Shown here: positions 5,850-14,446 of the stretch, piece by piece
Layout of the letters: every line of letters begins with the position of its first letter
Numbering within the stretch: position 1 is the first letter of the stretch
From: DASPKM01 sp035628135
Lineage (GTDB): Bacteria > Bacteroidota > Bacteroidia > Chitinophagales > Chitinophagaceae
NCBI GenBank assembly: GCA_035628135.1
Contig: DASPKM010000013.1
Location: forward strand, 124,001 to 188,000
Direction of reading: 5' to 3'
DNA: 64,000 nucleotides
The notes under the pieces: generated by a model
What the model was told of the DNA's origin: nothing
The model's database searches: none
What the model saw: only the letters and a program-made list of their open reading frames with translations
Translations under genes and position numbers: made by a program

Positions 5850-6350
5850 CTATTTTTTAAACCCGATCCTTTCGCGGTTTTCCCATTTTCTTTGCGATGC
5901 GTTTTTGTCGAGGAGGTTCTCTATCGCATCGTATATCTGGCCAAGCGCTGCATCGTGTACTCCCATTCTTTCCTTTATTACTTTCAATTGTTCTCTTAGA
6001 TCGCTTTCACGTAATAAAGCCCGCCTTACTTCCACGAAGGCGCGCATGATGGCGATGTTCATATTGATAGCCCGCTCGGAATTCAGCACTCCGCTTAGCA
6101 TTGCGATGCCCTGTTCGGTAAAAGCATAGGGCAAATACCTTCGGCCGCCCCGTCCCTTTGAGGTCACAATTTGTGATCTCAAAGAATTATTGGTTTCAAG
6201 GGCCTCTGCCTGAAACTGAATATGCTCGAACTCTTCCAGTGTTAATTGAAACATGAAATCAGCGGGGAATCGCTGTATATTTCTTTTTACAGCAAAATTC
6301 AGGACCCTGGTCTCAGTTTCATAAAGCACTGCAAGGTCCATGTCAAGCAT
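5850..6350 (-). CDS. ORF6N (KilA-N-like) DNA-binding domain protein, N-terminus lost
   Basis: 166 residues. MLDMDLAVLYETETRVLNFAVKRN, RFPADFMFQLT, SQIVTSKGRGGRRYLPYAFTEQGIAMLSGVL and NIAIMRAFVEVRR are the ORF6N signature, found in phage-derived and chromosomal proteins of Bacteroidota and presumed to bind DNA. Family members start some 10-20 residues earlier (xxIRGQRVMLD). Here GERV is still readable before the ATG, but a TGA stops the frame seven codons upstream, so the start of the domain has been lost. The C-terminal part is a helical region (ESDLREQLKVIKERMG). It may be a decaying gene or may start at the internal Met. Its stop lies 1 bp past the end of the peptidase gene, convergent with it. 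Confidence 0.65.
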   Translation of the reverse strand: MLDMDLAVLYETETRVLNFAVKRNIQRFPADFMFQLTLEEFEHIQFQAEALETNNSLRSQIVTSKGRGGRRYLPYAFTEQGIAMLSGVLNSERAINMNIAIMRAFVEVRRALLRESDLREQLKVIKERMGVHDAALGQIYDAIENLLDKNASQRKWENRERIGFKK

Positions 6351-6696
6351 GACCCGCTCTCCCTTATTTCATATATCCGGTTTTGAATACTTCTGATGAT
6401 CTGCATAAGATAATGGCATTAAAGCGCCGAGCGTATAAAACAACCAGCACTCCAATTCAGACCAAATGTTCAGTTGAAATTTTTTTGAACAAGCTTTCGC
6501 AGATGCTATCCGGATAAAATGATGTAGCCATTTTATAAAAAACTGCAGATGAATATACCTGACCACCTCGTGTAAATATTAGCAGATTTACCCCTATCCT
6601 GCGTTTATCCTGCGTCTTTTGTATATGACAGCTATACGTTTGGTATTGCAGGGATCTTCATCTGCAAAATGCCTTACTGGCTTATTCGAACACAGT
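6351..6696. other. Intergenic region without a convincing gene
   Basis: 346 bp between the ORF6N remnant and the methyltransferase. It holds short open frames on both strands that match nothing I know, a near-direct repeat (ATCCTGCGT twice around 6597-6616), and no clear terminator. It may contain the lost 5' part of the ORF6N gene. Confidence 0.5.
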
Positions 6697-7311
6697 TTAT
6701 TTCCTAAGAAAACTGCAAAAAAGGAAGTTCTGGACAGTATTAAAAGGTGTGATATGATCTTCCTGGAAACATTTGATTTTTTCAAACGACACTTCGAACC
6801 TTGCTGACATCGAAGCTTCGGAGTAACGCTTTATTTCCAGGCCGCTGCATTTCGTGGGACCGTTTTCGGAAAATGTTCCGAGTATCAGATAACCATCTTT
6901 CTTTATTGCATCTTCGGCAATTGAAACGTATTGATAGATATTATCTTCGGTTGTAAGGAAATGGAACGCCGCCCTGTCGTGCCAAAAATCAAACTGAACA
7001 GGCGGTTCAAACGCTGTAATGTCCGCAATAACCCATTTCACTTTGGCGGCATCCTTTCCCAATCTTTGCTTTGTACGGTTGATAGCGGCTTCAGAAATGT
7101 CCAGCACCCATATGTTTCGATAACCCTTTTCTATCAGGGCATCCACAAAATGGCTATCTCCACCGCCGATATCGATAATATTTGCATCTAAAGGCAGATT
7201 GAACAACTCCACAAACTGCATCGATGTTGTTGGATATGGCTGAAACCAGCTTACCGCATCTTCGGCTTTGGTATTGTAGATATTGTCCCAGTGCCGCTTA
7301 GTTTCCTTCAT
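6697..7311 (-). CDS. Class I SAM-dependent methyltransferase
   Basis: 204 residues from the ATG at 7311 (MKETKRHWDNIYNTK); a longer frame adds 12 unneeded residues. The SAM-binding motif I is IIDIGGGDSHFVDAL, followed by the acidic end of strand 2 (WVLDISEAAI) and motif IV-like WVIADITAFEPPVQFDFWHDRAAFHFL. The beginning (W-x-x-IY..K, then VSWFQPYP) is typical of small methyltransferases of the UbiE/thiopurine type seen widely in bacteria. The substrate cannot be read from the sequence. It is a single gene, divergent from the propeller gene at 7432. Confidence 0.85.
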   Translation of the reverse strand: MKETKRHWDNIYNTKAEDAVSWFQPYPTTSMQFVELFNLPLDANIIDIGGGDSHFVDALIEKGYRNIWVLDISEAAINRTKQRLGKDAAKVKWVIADITAFEPPVQFDFWHDRAAFHFLTTEDNIYQYVSIAEDAIKKDGYLILGTFSENGPTKCSGLEIKRYSEASMSARFEVSFEKIKCFQEDHITPFNTVQNFLFCSFLRK

Positions 7312-7431
7312 CCTGAAAATTTGGTCAAAGATAAATGCAAAGCCCACAAAAATCAGATGTATATCTGATAATCCTGCAACTGATTATTCCTTTAGTTTGA
7401 TGTGTTACCATTAAACCGCACAAACTTATTT

Positions 7432-8841
7432 ATGAAGCTATTTCCTTCGATCAACAAGCCTGTTCAACCGGTCTTGTTGCTACTTGTTGCCATCGCCATC
7501 AGCAGTGTTTGCCTTGTTTGCGGACAAATCGACGACGCTCGTGCCGCCGCCGCAGGTCCATTGTCTTCCGGCAATGCAAGCCAGCACTTCGAACCTACCG
7601 GGGCCATCGCATACGTGCGCAATGGATCAGAGATCAGGCTGATCGATTCCACGGGCGGCAACGACCGCAAAATATGGTCACATCCCAATGCTAAGCAGCC
7701 CTTCGGCATTTTCGACCTGGCATGGCGCCCCGACGGAGGCGAGCTGGCTTTCTCAAGTGGCCATGAAAATATGTTTTCGATCTATCATGCCGACCTCTAT
7801 TGCATCAGGCCGGACGGGTCCGGTTACCGGAAAATAACCAATGCCCCAGACCACAAACGCCTGGGCAGCTTTAAAAAAGGCACGGTTACCATTACACTCA
7901 GAAATACGCAACCTATTTACCTCCAGGCCGAGTCGAGCGTCGGCGTCTTTACCGTGTACATAGCAGGCGCCGAAGAACCGCAAGGAGTGGTGCTTCCGCC
8001 CGGAACCACCAGGACCCTGGTATTTAAAAACGTCGCGGATTACGGGGACCATCCGCAACCCGTCGTAGCCATTTCCGGCCATATACGCTGGATGATGCCC
8101 GCGGTGGATGTGGTGGCCGGAAAGACCATCAAGGCTCCTGATTTCAATATACAAGGCGATGGTTACACCTACCTGGGGGCTTTTAACCCGCGATGGAAGA
8201 GCGATGGTTCACGCATCAGCTTCCGCGATGGCTATTGCCTGGTAAAATCCGTCCCCGCACATTCGAATCCCGGGTATTATACGACGTCGTTGTTCGATGA
8301 AAAAGAAGCATCGTTGCCGGCGTGCATATGGGACTGGGGACCATCGGCTGCGCTGTCGGACAAAGTATTGTATTCAGACGCGGAAAGCGAAGAAGGCGGA
8401 GGATTTCACCTTGGGAATGAAGGAGGCAAGCACGGTCAGGCCACGCTGCTAACACGGTATACCACGCTAAAAACACAACCGAACGATGTACACTGGCTGC
8501 CCGATGGATCGGGTTTTCTATACAGCTATTTTACCAATTACTTTGATGTGTACCATGATGAAACCAAAAAGATCGGTTCGAATATTTTCAGGTATGATCT
8601 CAAAACCAAAAAGACCACACAGGTCACGAACCTGAGCGACGGATTCGCCAACAGGTTTGCTGTTTCACCGGACGGCCAATGGATCGTTTATGAAAAAGGG
8701 CGTTTGCCCGCAGACGAGGATGTAAACAATCTATGGTCCTTCAGGACGCTCATCGATATAGACCTCTGGATGATTAAAATTGATGGTACGGGTGAAAGGC
8801 TGCTGGTAAAAAATGCGGAATCACCGTCGTGGAGCCGTTGA
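7432..8841 (+). CDS. Secreted TolB-like beta-propeller protein
   Basis: 469 residues from the ATG at 7432; a GTG at 7402 would add ten residues before the signal peptide. Residues about 8-32 are a signal or membrane segment. The body carries PD40/WD40-like repeats of the TolB type: IFDLAWRPDGGELAFSSG, YLGAFNPRWKSDGSRISFRDG, DVHWLPDGSGFLYSYF, RFAVSPDGQWIVYEKG, and the last blade ending SPSWSR. An extra domain of roughly 100 residues (about 145-245) interrupts the propeller. Such proteins usually act as periplasmic scaffolds or substrate sensors; no partner is encoded beside it. Confidence 0.75.
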   Translation: MKLFPSINKPVQPVLLLLVAIAISSVCLVCGQIDDARAAAAGPLSSGNASQHFEPTGAIAYVRNGSEIRLIDSTGGNDRKIWSHPNAKQPFGIFDLAWRPDGGELAFSSGHENMFSIYHADLYCIRPDGSGYRKITNAPDHKRLGSFKKGTVTITLRNTQPIYLQAESSVGVFTVYIAGAEEPQGVVLPPGTTRTLVFKNVADYGDHPQPVVAISGHIRWMMPAVDVVAGKTIKAPDFNIQGDGYTYLGAFNPRWKSDGSRISFRDGYCLVKSVPAHSNPGYYTTSLFDEKEASLPACIWDWGPSAALSDKVLYSDAESEEGGGFHLGNEGGKHGQATLLTRYTTLKTQPNDVHWLPDGSGFLYSYFTNYFDVYHDETKKIGSNIFRYDLKTKKTTQVTNLSDGFANRFAVSPDGQWIVYEKGRLPADEDVNNLWSFRTLIDIDLWMIKIDGTGERLLVKNAESPSWSR

Positions 8842-8904
8842 TCCATGCAACCAATAAGATGCTGATAGCCGTCAGGATATTGTATATTTAATAAATTGCC
8901 GGTT

Positions 8905-9690
8905 ATGAAATTGCTCATCCTGCTGGTCTGCCTGCCCGCATGGGTATTTGCGCAGGAGCCACCCAAGCCCGTTGTTACATCTATCAACAATTCGAATACC
9001 GATGTTTCAGCGATTTCAAAAAACATTACAGGTCTTTCCTCTCAAATTAAAAATCTTGCCAGCACCATAGCCGCGGCGCGCCATCAAATTCAGTTGCTGA
9101 GCAGCCAGCGGTCGAAGATCAGCACTGAACTTTCCGCAAAGAAAAAAGCCCGCGGAGACCTTGATGGAGGCGGTACCACCGCACTGCAAATGGACAAGGA
9201 GATTAAAGACCTGGAAACAGCAATTGCCGGACTGACCAAAAAAATAGCGGCTCAACAGGAGTTTATCAATAAGCAACAATCCGAAATCAGCAAACTGCGC
9301 ACCTCCATCGATAACCTGCAGGGAAAAATAGATGACATCAAGGCCAGGGAATCAAAAACCGAGTCCAATAAAACCAAGAACGAAGCCGCTGCCAGTTACA
9401 CAAAACTAAAAATGCTGTTGGATTCCTTGCCCGCTGCTGAAAAAGCAAAACTTACCGCGGCAGAGATCAAAACCATAAACTACTACCAGGACCTGTACGA
9501 AAAAGACGCGGTGTTTAAGACGGCTGCCCTGGCTGCAAGACTTCAGGCACAGGACGAAGAACTGGAAGCCATTAGTGAAGAAACCAAAGACAAAATTGAG
9601 GATTCAAAAGATAAAATGAAGGCAATGATGGAAATGATAAGGCAATATCTTGAAATGCTTGCCGCCGTGCAATCGCAAATGATAAAATAG
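8905..9690 (+). CDS. Secreted coiled-coil protein
   Basis: 261 residues from the ATG at 8905 (MKLLILLVCLPAWVFAQ, signal peptide). The rest is almost wholly helical heptad sequence, rich in Lys, Glu, Gln, Ala and Leu, with repeated Lys-Ile and Ile-x-x-L patterns from about residue 35 to 160 and again from 200 to 245. There is no enzymatic motif. It lies 63 bp after the propeller gene on the same strand, so the two may be cotranscribed. It could be a periplasmic structural or spacer protein; the family is not recognised. Confidence 0.65.
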   Translation: MKLLILLVCLPAWVFAQEPPKPVVTSINNSNTDVSAISKNITGLSSQIKNLASTIAAARHQIQLLSSQRSKISTELSAKKKARGDLDGGGTTALQMDKEIKDLETAIAGLTKKIAAQQEFINKQQSEISKLRTSIDNLQGKIDDIKARESKTESNKTKNEAAASYTKLKMLLDSLPAAEKAKLTAAEIKTINYYQDLYEKDAVFKTAALAARLQAQDEELEAISEETKDKIEDSKDKMKAMMEMIRQYLEMLAAVQSQMIK

Positions 9691-9805
9691 ATGCGGCGTA
9701 ACAATCTAACTGCGCTACGACCAGGCATATTCACGTTTTTGTCTGGTCAAATCTGATGCTGACAGCAGATGTTGTATATTTAGCAACTGCCTGCACCAGT
9801 AATTA

Positions 9806-10879
9806 ATGAAAGAATCATGCATGCTTTATGGCGGTAATGGTTATACCGGGGAATTGATCGCCCGGTATGCATCACAGTATAACCTGAAGCCGGTACTAGC
9901 AGGACGAAGGAAAACGGCGCTCGAGCCATTAGCTCAGAAGTTGGGACTTCCTTACAAAGTGGTGGACCTGAACGATGCTCCCGGCCTTGAAGCCGCGCTT
10001 ATGGATTGTGCACTGGTGCTGCACGCGGCCGGCCCGTTTAAGGACACTTCAAAACAAATGGTGGAAGCCTGTTTACTTACCGGTACGCATTATCTTGATA
10101 TCAACGGCGACATACAGGTTTTTGAAATGCTTAAAAAATATGATGCCGAGGCTAAAGCCAGGGGCATCATGATCTTGCCTGGCACAGGGTTCGATGTAGT
10201 GCCTACCGATTGCGTATCCTTATGGCTGCACAAAAAAATGCCCGACGCCACTGACCTTAAACTGGCTTTTGCCTCCTTGCCAGGAATGATATCGCATGGA
10301 ACAGCAACTACCATAGCTTCAAAATTGGGAGAAGGAGGCGCCGTTCGAAGAAATGGAAAGATCGCTCACACGACGCTTGGCAAACATGGCATGTGGGTCG
10401 ACTTCGGCATGAAGCGTTTGTTTGTGATGTCTATTCCATGGGGAGATGTATCAACGGCCCATTTCACTACCGGCATACCTGATATTGAGACCTACATGGC
10501 AGTAAAGCCTTCTATGTACCGTATTTTGAAATTGCAGTTCTTGTTCAACTGGTTGCTGCGCACCTCGGCCGTGCGGTCGTACGTTAAAAGGAAGATCAAT
10601 AAGCGCCCTGCCGGACCTACGGATTCAGAAAGAAGCAAGGGCGCTACCATGGTATGGGGCCAGGTTACCAACCGCAAGGGCGAAAAAGCAATAGCCCGGC
10701 TGCAGGCGCCCGACGGCTACACCCTTACGGCACACGCTTCGTTGCTCATTATGCGAAAGATACTTGAAGGCAACTTTAAAACGGGCTACCAAACCCCTGC
10801 AAGCGCCTATGGCGAAGACTTTATATTTGAAATACCCGGAACGAAAAGCATAACAGGCTTTGAGCCTATTGATAGATAG
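9806..10879 (+). CDS. Saccharopine dehydrogenase-like NAD(P)-binding oxidoreductase
   Basis: 357 residues. The N-terminal Rossmann fold shows the nucleotide site YGGNGYTGELIA (GxxGxxG type), then AGRRKTALEPLAQKLG and VVDLNDAPGLEAAL, then VLHAAGPFKDTSKQMVEACL and HYLDINGD. This is the pattern of the saccharopine dehydrogenase-like family that includes the trans-acting enoyl reductases. There is no membrane segment. A real saccharopine dehydrogenase role is unlikely, because no lysine pathway genes are near and the C-terminal half is only family-level similar. It may be a reductase of lipid or secondary-metabolite intermediates. It is preceded by a separate intergenic gap of 115 bp. Confidence 0.8.
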   Translation: MKESCMLYGGNGYTGELIARYASQYNLKPVLAGRRKTALEPLAQKLGLPYKVVDLNDAPGLEAALMDCALVLHAAGPFKDTSKQMVEACLLTGTHYLDINGDIQVFEMLKKYDAEAKARGIMILPGTGFDVVPTDCVSLWLHKKMPDATDLKLAFASLPGMISHGTATTIASKLGEGGAVRRNGKIAHTTLGKHGMWVDFGMKRLFVMSIPWGDVSTAHFTTGIPDIETYMAVKPSMYRILKLQFLFNWLLRTSAVRSYVKRKINKRPAGPTDSERSKGATMVWGQVTNRKGEKAIARLQAPDGYTLTAHASLLIMRKILEGNFKTGYQTPASAYGEDFIFEIPGTKSITGFEPIDR

Positions 10880-10985
10880 CCGGGAGCCGGCCTCTTCAAT
10901 AATCAGCCTTCAAAAATTTCACATATCCACTTATGTAATGGTTGCGTGCAGGCAGCGGAATTTAAAGTAGATTTAAGTACGGAGA

Positions 10986-12245
10986 ATGTTTACGATGCTG
11001 ATACGATTTTTTTTCACCTGCAGTCTTTTTACATGCGTACTTGCGCTTTACGCACAGCCTCCGAAATGCGTGTTTAAGCAAGCACAGGTCAAGATAGATT
11101 TTGGAACAGGCAGCGTTGGTGATTTCAATACTGAGGAACTTGTACATTACAACAGGGTCCGCCACTACTGTCCCAGCGATGGCTATTACAGCTACGCTTC
11201 TTATACAAGCAACTGCTTCCATGGTGATTGGCAAACACTTACAGAAGACCATACTCCCGGCGACGAAGGAGGCAATATGCTATTGGTGAATGGAGCTCCC
11301 AGCCCGGGCATGTTCCTGAAAGCGAACATCAATGGATTGAAAGGAGGTACAACGTATGAATTCAGCATGTGGATAATGAACCTGTGCAGGATAACTGAAA
11401 AATGTGGCCTTGTTTTATTACCAAACCTCACCATACGCCTGCAAATACCGGGAGGAAAAGTGTTGGCACAATTCGGGACCGGCGATATTCCCAGGATTGC
11501 CACGCCGCACTGGACGCAACACCGCGCCATGTTTACAACGCCGGTTGCGGTTACAGATCTCATTTTGACCATGGTGAACAATGCGCCTGGCGGTTGCGGA
11601 AACGATTTTGCAATGGATGATATCAATTTCCGTGAATGTGTTATACCACCGCCCTCAATTGTTTCGAGGCCCAAACCCACCACCACTAAACAAGCCGCTG
11701 TACCAAATAAAAAACAAACCGTTGCACCAAAGCCATCCACTACAAAATCTGCCCAGCGTCCTGTTACCAATGAACCGAAGCTTAGCCGGGCAACCACGCC
11801 TACAATAGATTCATCCAGGGTTCCTGTTGTGGCGGCTAAGCAAACACCTGAGTTGTTTACGCCCCCTCCCCCGGTTCTTACCAACCGCATCAATGCGCTC
11901 GCAAAACGGATTGAAACAACAGCCGGCGAAATACGGGTTGAGCTGTATGACAATGGCCAGATCGATGGCGATACCGTGAGCATTTACCATAACAATACAT
12001 TGATAAAATCGAAAGCCCGGCTCTCCGACAAGCCTATATCATTCACCATTGCCGTTAATGCCGCCGAGCCATATCATGAACTGATCATGGTGGCAAACAA
12101 CCTGGGTAGCATCCCGCCCAATACCTCGGTAATGATCATCACCGCCGGGAATACCCGGCACGAGGTATTCATTTCATCCACGGAACAAAAGAATGCCAAG
12201 GTGGTGATCAACCTGAAGAATAGTGCAGACCCGCAACCGCAATAA
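10986..12245 (+). CDS. Secreted two-domain protein with Pro/Thr linker
   Basis: 419 residues, signal peptide at 1-24 (ALYAQ). The N-terminal domain (about 25-220) has paired Cys and a galactose-binding-like jelly-roll look: DFNTEELVHYNRVRHYCP, GGNMLLVNGAPSPGMFLK, YEFSMWIMNLC, and CGNDFAMDDINFREC, a pattern that often binds carbohydrate or other surface ligands. Residues about 222-300 are a Pro, Thr, Lys and Ser linker. The C-terminal domain (about 305-415) is beta-rich (IRVELYDNGQIDGDTVSIYHNN) and recurs in secreted proteins of Chitinophagaceae as far as I recall. There is no T9SS sorting domain and no membrane anchor. The function is unknown. Confidence 0.65.
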   Translation: MFTMLIRFFFTCSLFTCVLALYAQPPKCVFKQAQVKIDFGTGSVGDFNTEELVHYNRVRHYCPSDGYYSYASYTSNCFHGDWQTLTEDHTPGDEGGNMLLVNGAPSPGMFLKANINGLKGGTTYEFSMWIMNLCRITEKCGLVLLPNLTIRLQIPGGKVLAQFGTGDIPRIATPHWTQHRAMFTTPVAVTDLILTMVNNAPGGCGNDFAMDDINFRECVIPPPSIVSRPKPTTTKQAAVPNKKQTVAPKPSTTKSAQRPVTNEPKLSRATTPTIDSSRVPVVAAKQTPELFTPPPPVLTNRINALAKRIETTAGEIRVELYDNGQIDGDTVSIYHNNTLIKSKARLSDKPISFTIAVNAAEPYHELIMVANNLGSIPPNTSVMIITAGNTRHEVFISSTEQKNAKVVINLKNSADPQPQ

Positions 12246-12304
12246 CTTACGGTAATGTTCAGATGATATATTGCCTTATTTCGATAATTTAGCCAAAAAA
12301 GGCT

Positions 12305-12811
12305 ATGTTATCTACAGCAATGCAGGCGGCATTGAACAACCAGGTCAAATTAGAAGCTGCTTCGTCACACGCTTACCTGGCCATGGCCAGCTGGAGCGAA
12401 ATTCAACCCGGGCTTGACAATGTTGCGGAATATTTTTTTCAGCAAAGCGAAGAAGAACGGCAGCACATGCTTAAGCTGATGCGGTTCATTAACGAACGTG
12501 GCGGATATGCGCTTGTACCTGCCCTTGAGCAACCCATTGTTACCTACAAGGGTATCAAAAGCATGTTCGAAGATTTTCTGAAACATGAAATCGGGGTAAG
12601 CAGCAGCATTAATGATTTGGTGGACCTGGCACTGAAAGAAAAGGATTATGCCACCCATAATTTCCTGCAGTGGTACGTAAGCGAACAGATAGAAGAGGAA
12701 AAAAGTGCGCGGGTACTAAATGATAAGCTTGAATTGATAGGAGAAGATAAGAGCGGCCTGTATTTGTTCGACAGGGATATCATGATGACGAGGCAGAAAG
12801 CGGGAAAATGA
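12305..12811 (+). CDS. Bacterial ferritin
   Basis: 168 residues, soluble four-helix bundle. The ferroxidase ligands are visible: Glu at about 17 in KLEAASSHAYLAM, the EEERQHM motif with Glu and His near residues 50-53, and Glu in the later EQIEEEKSARVL helix. The length is normal for FtnA-type non-haem ferritin, which stores iron as a mineral core and limits oxidative damage. A worn copy of its last 90 bp lies at 29842-29931. It converges with the chaperone gene that ends at 12839. Confidence 0.92.
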   Translation: MLSTAMQAALNNQVKLEAASSHAYLAMASWSEIQPGLDNVAEYFFQQSEEERQHMLKLMRFINERGGYALVPALEQPIVTYKGIKSMFEDFLKHEIGVSSSINDLVDLALKEKDYATHNFLQWYVSEQIEEEKSARVLNDKLELIGEDKSGLYLFDRDIMMTRQKAGK

Positions 12812-12838
12812 GGCGAACCCCAAAGTGTAATGGGGATA

Positions 12839-13696
12839 TCAAAGCCGCAATTGTAACTCATATTCTGCGAGTTTGAACGGTTTCTCAGACTGGTCGGTAT
12901 AAGTTAGGCGAAGTTTGCCTGAGCTATAGTCGATGCCAGCATCTTTGTTAAGTAAAAGCTGAAAAAGTCGTTTTGCATTAGGTGTATAAACGGCCAGGCC
13001 TTTAATGGTCCCTACCTGGGTTATTTTCCCACTGGTTGAAATATGATCAACGGTCAGGTCTCCATATACCGACATGCTACCCTTGCGATTGAACGTCATT
13101 TTTAATGCTGGCATCCTGTCATGCTGAAAAAAAGCAACGTCTGAAAAACTTACTTCGGCATTTGATTCACCGCGGCGTAAAATTACCGGGACAGATATCC
13201 CGAACACAGGTACCAGCTTTACCGTAATGGATGTATCTGTGCTTACTTCTTTTTCTCCCAATGGCTTTCCTGAGGGTACAGCCCTGAAGTAAAGATGGGA
13301 GCGATATTCGCCTGGAAGCATTTCGCTCAATTTCGTCAACTGTATCCTTACCGTTTGTGCTTCGTTGGGGGCCAGCGTAACGGTACGTGGAAAAATCCGG
13401 ACATACTTATCAGCAAAGTACTGTGCAGAATCTGGCTCGGTAATTTTTTCAAAAGTTCCATCTTCTTTCATCCGTATCTGGATAAATGAAATCAAAAAAG
13501 TTGCCGAGTCTTTTCCAATATTGGCCAGGTTAAGAATCTCTGTTTTCTTAGAACCTTCCATCACCACGCGCTTGGGAGTAACCAGCAGGTTTCCCTGGGC
13601 CATTACTTCACCCGAAAACATGAACAGGGCGGGCAGGAAGGTGCAATAAATTAGCATGTGTCTTGGTAATTTCAGCAAGGATATTGAGCGGTTCAT
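12839..13696 (-). CDS. Periplasmic pilus-type chaperone (PapD-like)
   Basis: 285 residues from the ATG at 13696, signal peptide ending near VMAQ. The mature protein starts like a pilus chaperone: LLVTPKRVVMEGSKKTEILNLANIGKDSATFLISF, followed by the first-domain strands RIFPRTVTLAPNEAQTVRIQLTKLSEMLPGEYRSHLYFRA and a second Ig-like domain. The conserved hydrophobic strand and the P-x-R-V start are present; identity to classical chaperones is low, as expected for the wider family. It is the last gene of the minus-strand operon that also encodes an usher, two DUF4402 proteins and a giant adhesin, so it would carry the DUF4402 subunits to the usher. Confidence 0.7.
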   Translation of the reverse strand: MNRSISLLKLPRHMLIYCTFLPALFMFSGEVMAQGNLLVTPKRVVMEGSKKTEILNLANIGKDSATFLISFIQIRMKEDGTFEKITEPDSAQYFADKYVRIFPRTVTLAPNEAQTVRIQLTKLSEMLPGEYRSHLYFRAVPSGKPLGEKEVSTDTSITVKLVPVFGISVPVILRRGESNAEVSFSDVAFFQHDRMPALKMTFNRKGSMSVYGDLTVDHISTSGKITQVGTIKGLAVYTPNAKRLFQLLLNKDAGIDYSSGKLRLTYTDQSEKPFKLAEYELQLRL

Positions 13697-13793
13697 GTTG
13701 GTACGTTTAAACACTACTGTCGTTAAGCAATTAATAAAAAATCGAAAAAGCACTGTATTTTAAATACAGCGCTTAATCGAGTTTGTGAGCTGT

Positions 13794-14309
13794 TTAGTTA
13801 TAATTTACGGTTACATCAAAGTTTCCTGAAGTGTACACTCCGGCAACCTGTCCCGCGGCAACAGTCAATGTAGCGCCTACGGTAAAGTTCTGAGTGCCAC
13901 CAGCCGAGAGTGTGCCCGTGCCCGATGGATTACTGGTAAAAGATGTTGCATCCATGGTTTCGCTGCCGCTTGCGCGTGTCAATGTTACGGTAGTAGGCAA
14001 TGTGATCGCGTAAGTGTACGATCCGGTACCTGTTACTGTAAAAGCCGCTGCTGAAACCGTACCAGCCGTAGCAGGCAATGTAACGCCGGAGGTGCGGGTC
14101 CTGGTTCCGGCAGGTGCCAATACAACCGTACCACCTGTTGACGTCTGCACCGAAATATTACCAAAGCTCATGTTGGAAGTATTAGAAATGCTGATGGGTG
14201 TTACAATTGTTGCTGTGGCTGTAGCCGTAGCCGTTGATTGTGCCTGAGAAGTTACCGCAAACGCTACCACTGCGATAGCAAGAGCGATGAGTTTGTTTTT
14301 CATTTTCAT
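13794..14309 (-). CDS. DUF4402 pilin-like subunit 1
   Basis: 171 residues, signal peptide ending AQS. A Thr/Ala repeat (TATATATAT) follows, then IVTPISISNTSNMSFGNISV, a DUF4402 signature, and a beta-rich body ending in VYTSGNFDVTVNYN. The family is typical of secreted beta-sandwich proteins in usher gene clusters and may be donor-strand pilins. A second DUF4402 protein is encoded at 17213-17740. It lies 97 bp upstream of the chaperone gene and 137 bp downstream of the usher gene, in one operon direction. Confidence 0.75.
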   Translation of the reverse strand: MKMKNKLIALAIAVVAFAVTSQAQSTATATATATIVTPISISNTSNMSFGNISVQTSTGGTVVLAPAGTRTRTSGVTLPATAGTVSAAAFTVTGTGSYTYAITLPTTVTLTRASGSETMDATSFTSNPSGTGTLSAGGTQNFTVGATLTVAAGQVAGVYTSGNFDVTVNYN

Positions 14310-14446
14310 TTGGGTTTAGATTAATAAATTTATTGGCCGAAAAATAGAAAACATATCATGGGGTTTATAGTATATCGCCATATTTTCCTACATAATAAGT
14401 AATAACGATTATGAATTTAACTGTGCGTAAGCAACCATTGCTTTGT

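Noticed and set aside
6369..6566. Minus-strand open frame of 65 codons upstream of ORF6N
   Set aside because: No resemblance to the ORF6N start or any known protein and no initiation context.
9806..10879. True saccharopine dehydrogenase of lysine metabolism
   Set aside because: Only the nucleotide-binding fold and family pattern fit; there is no pathway context, so I kept the general family name.
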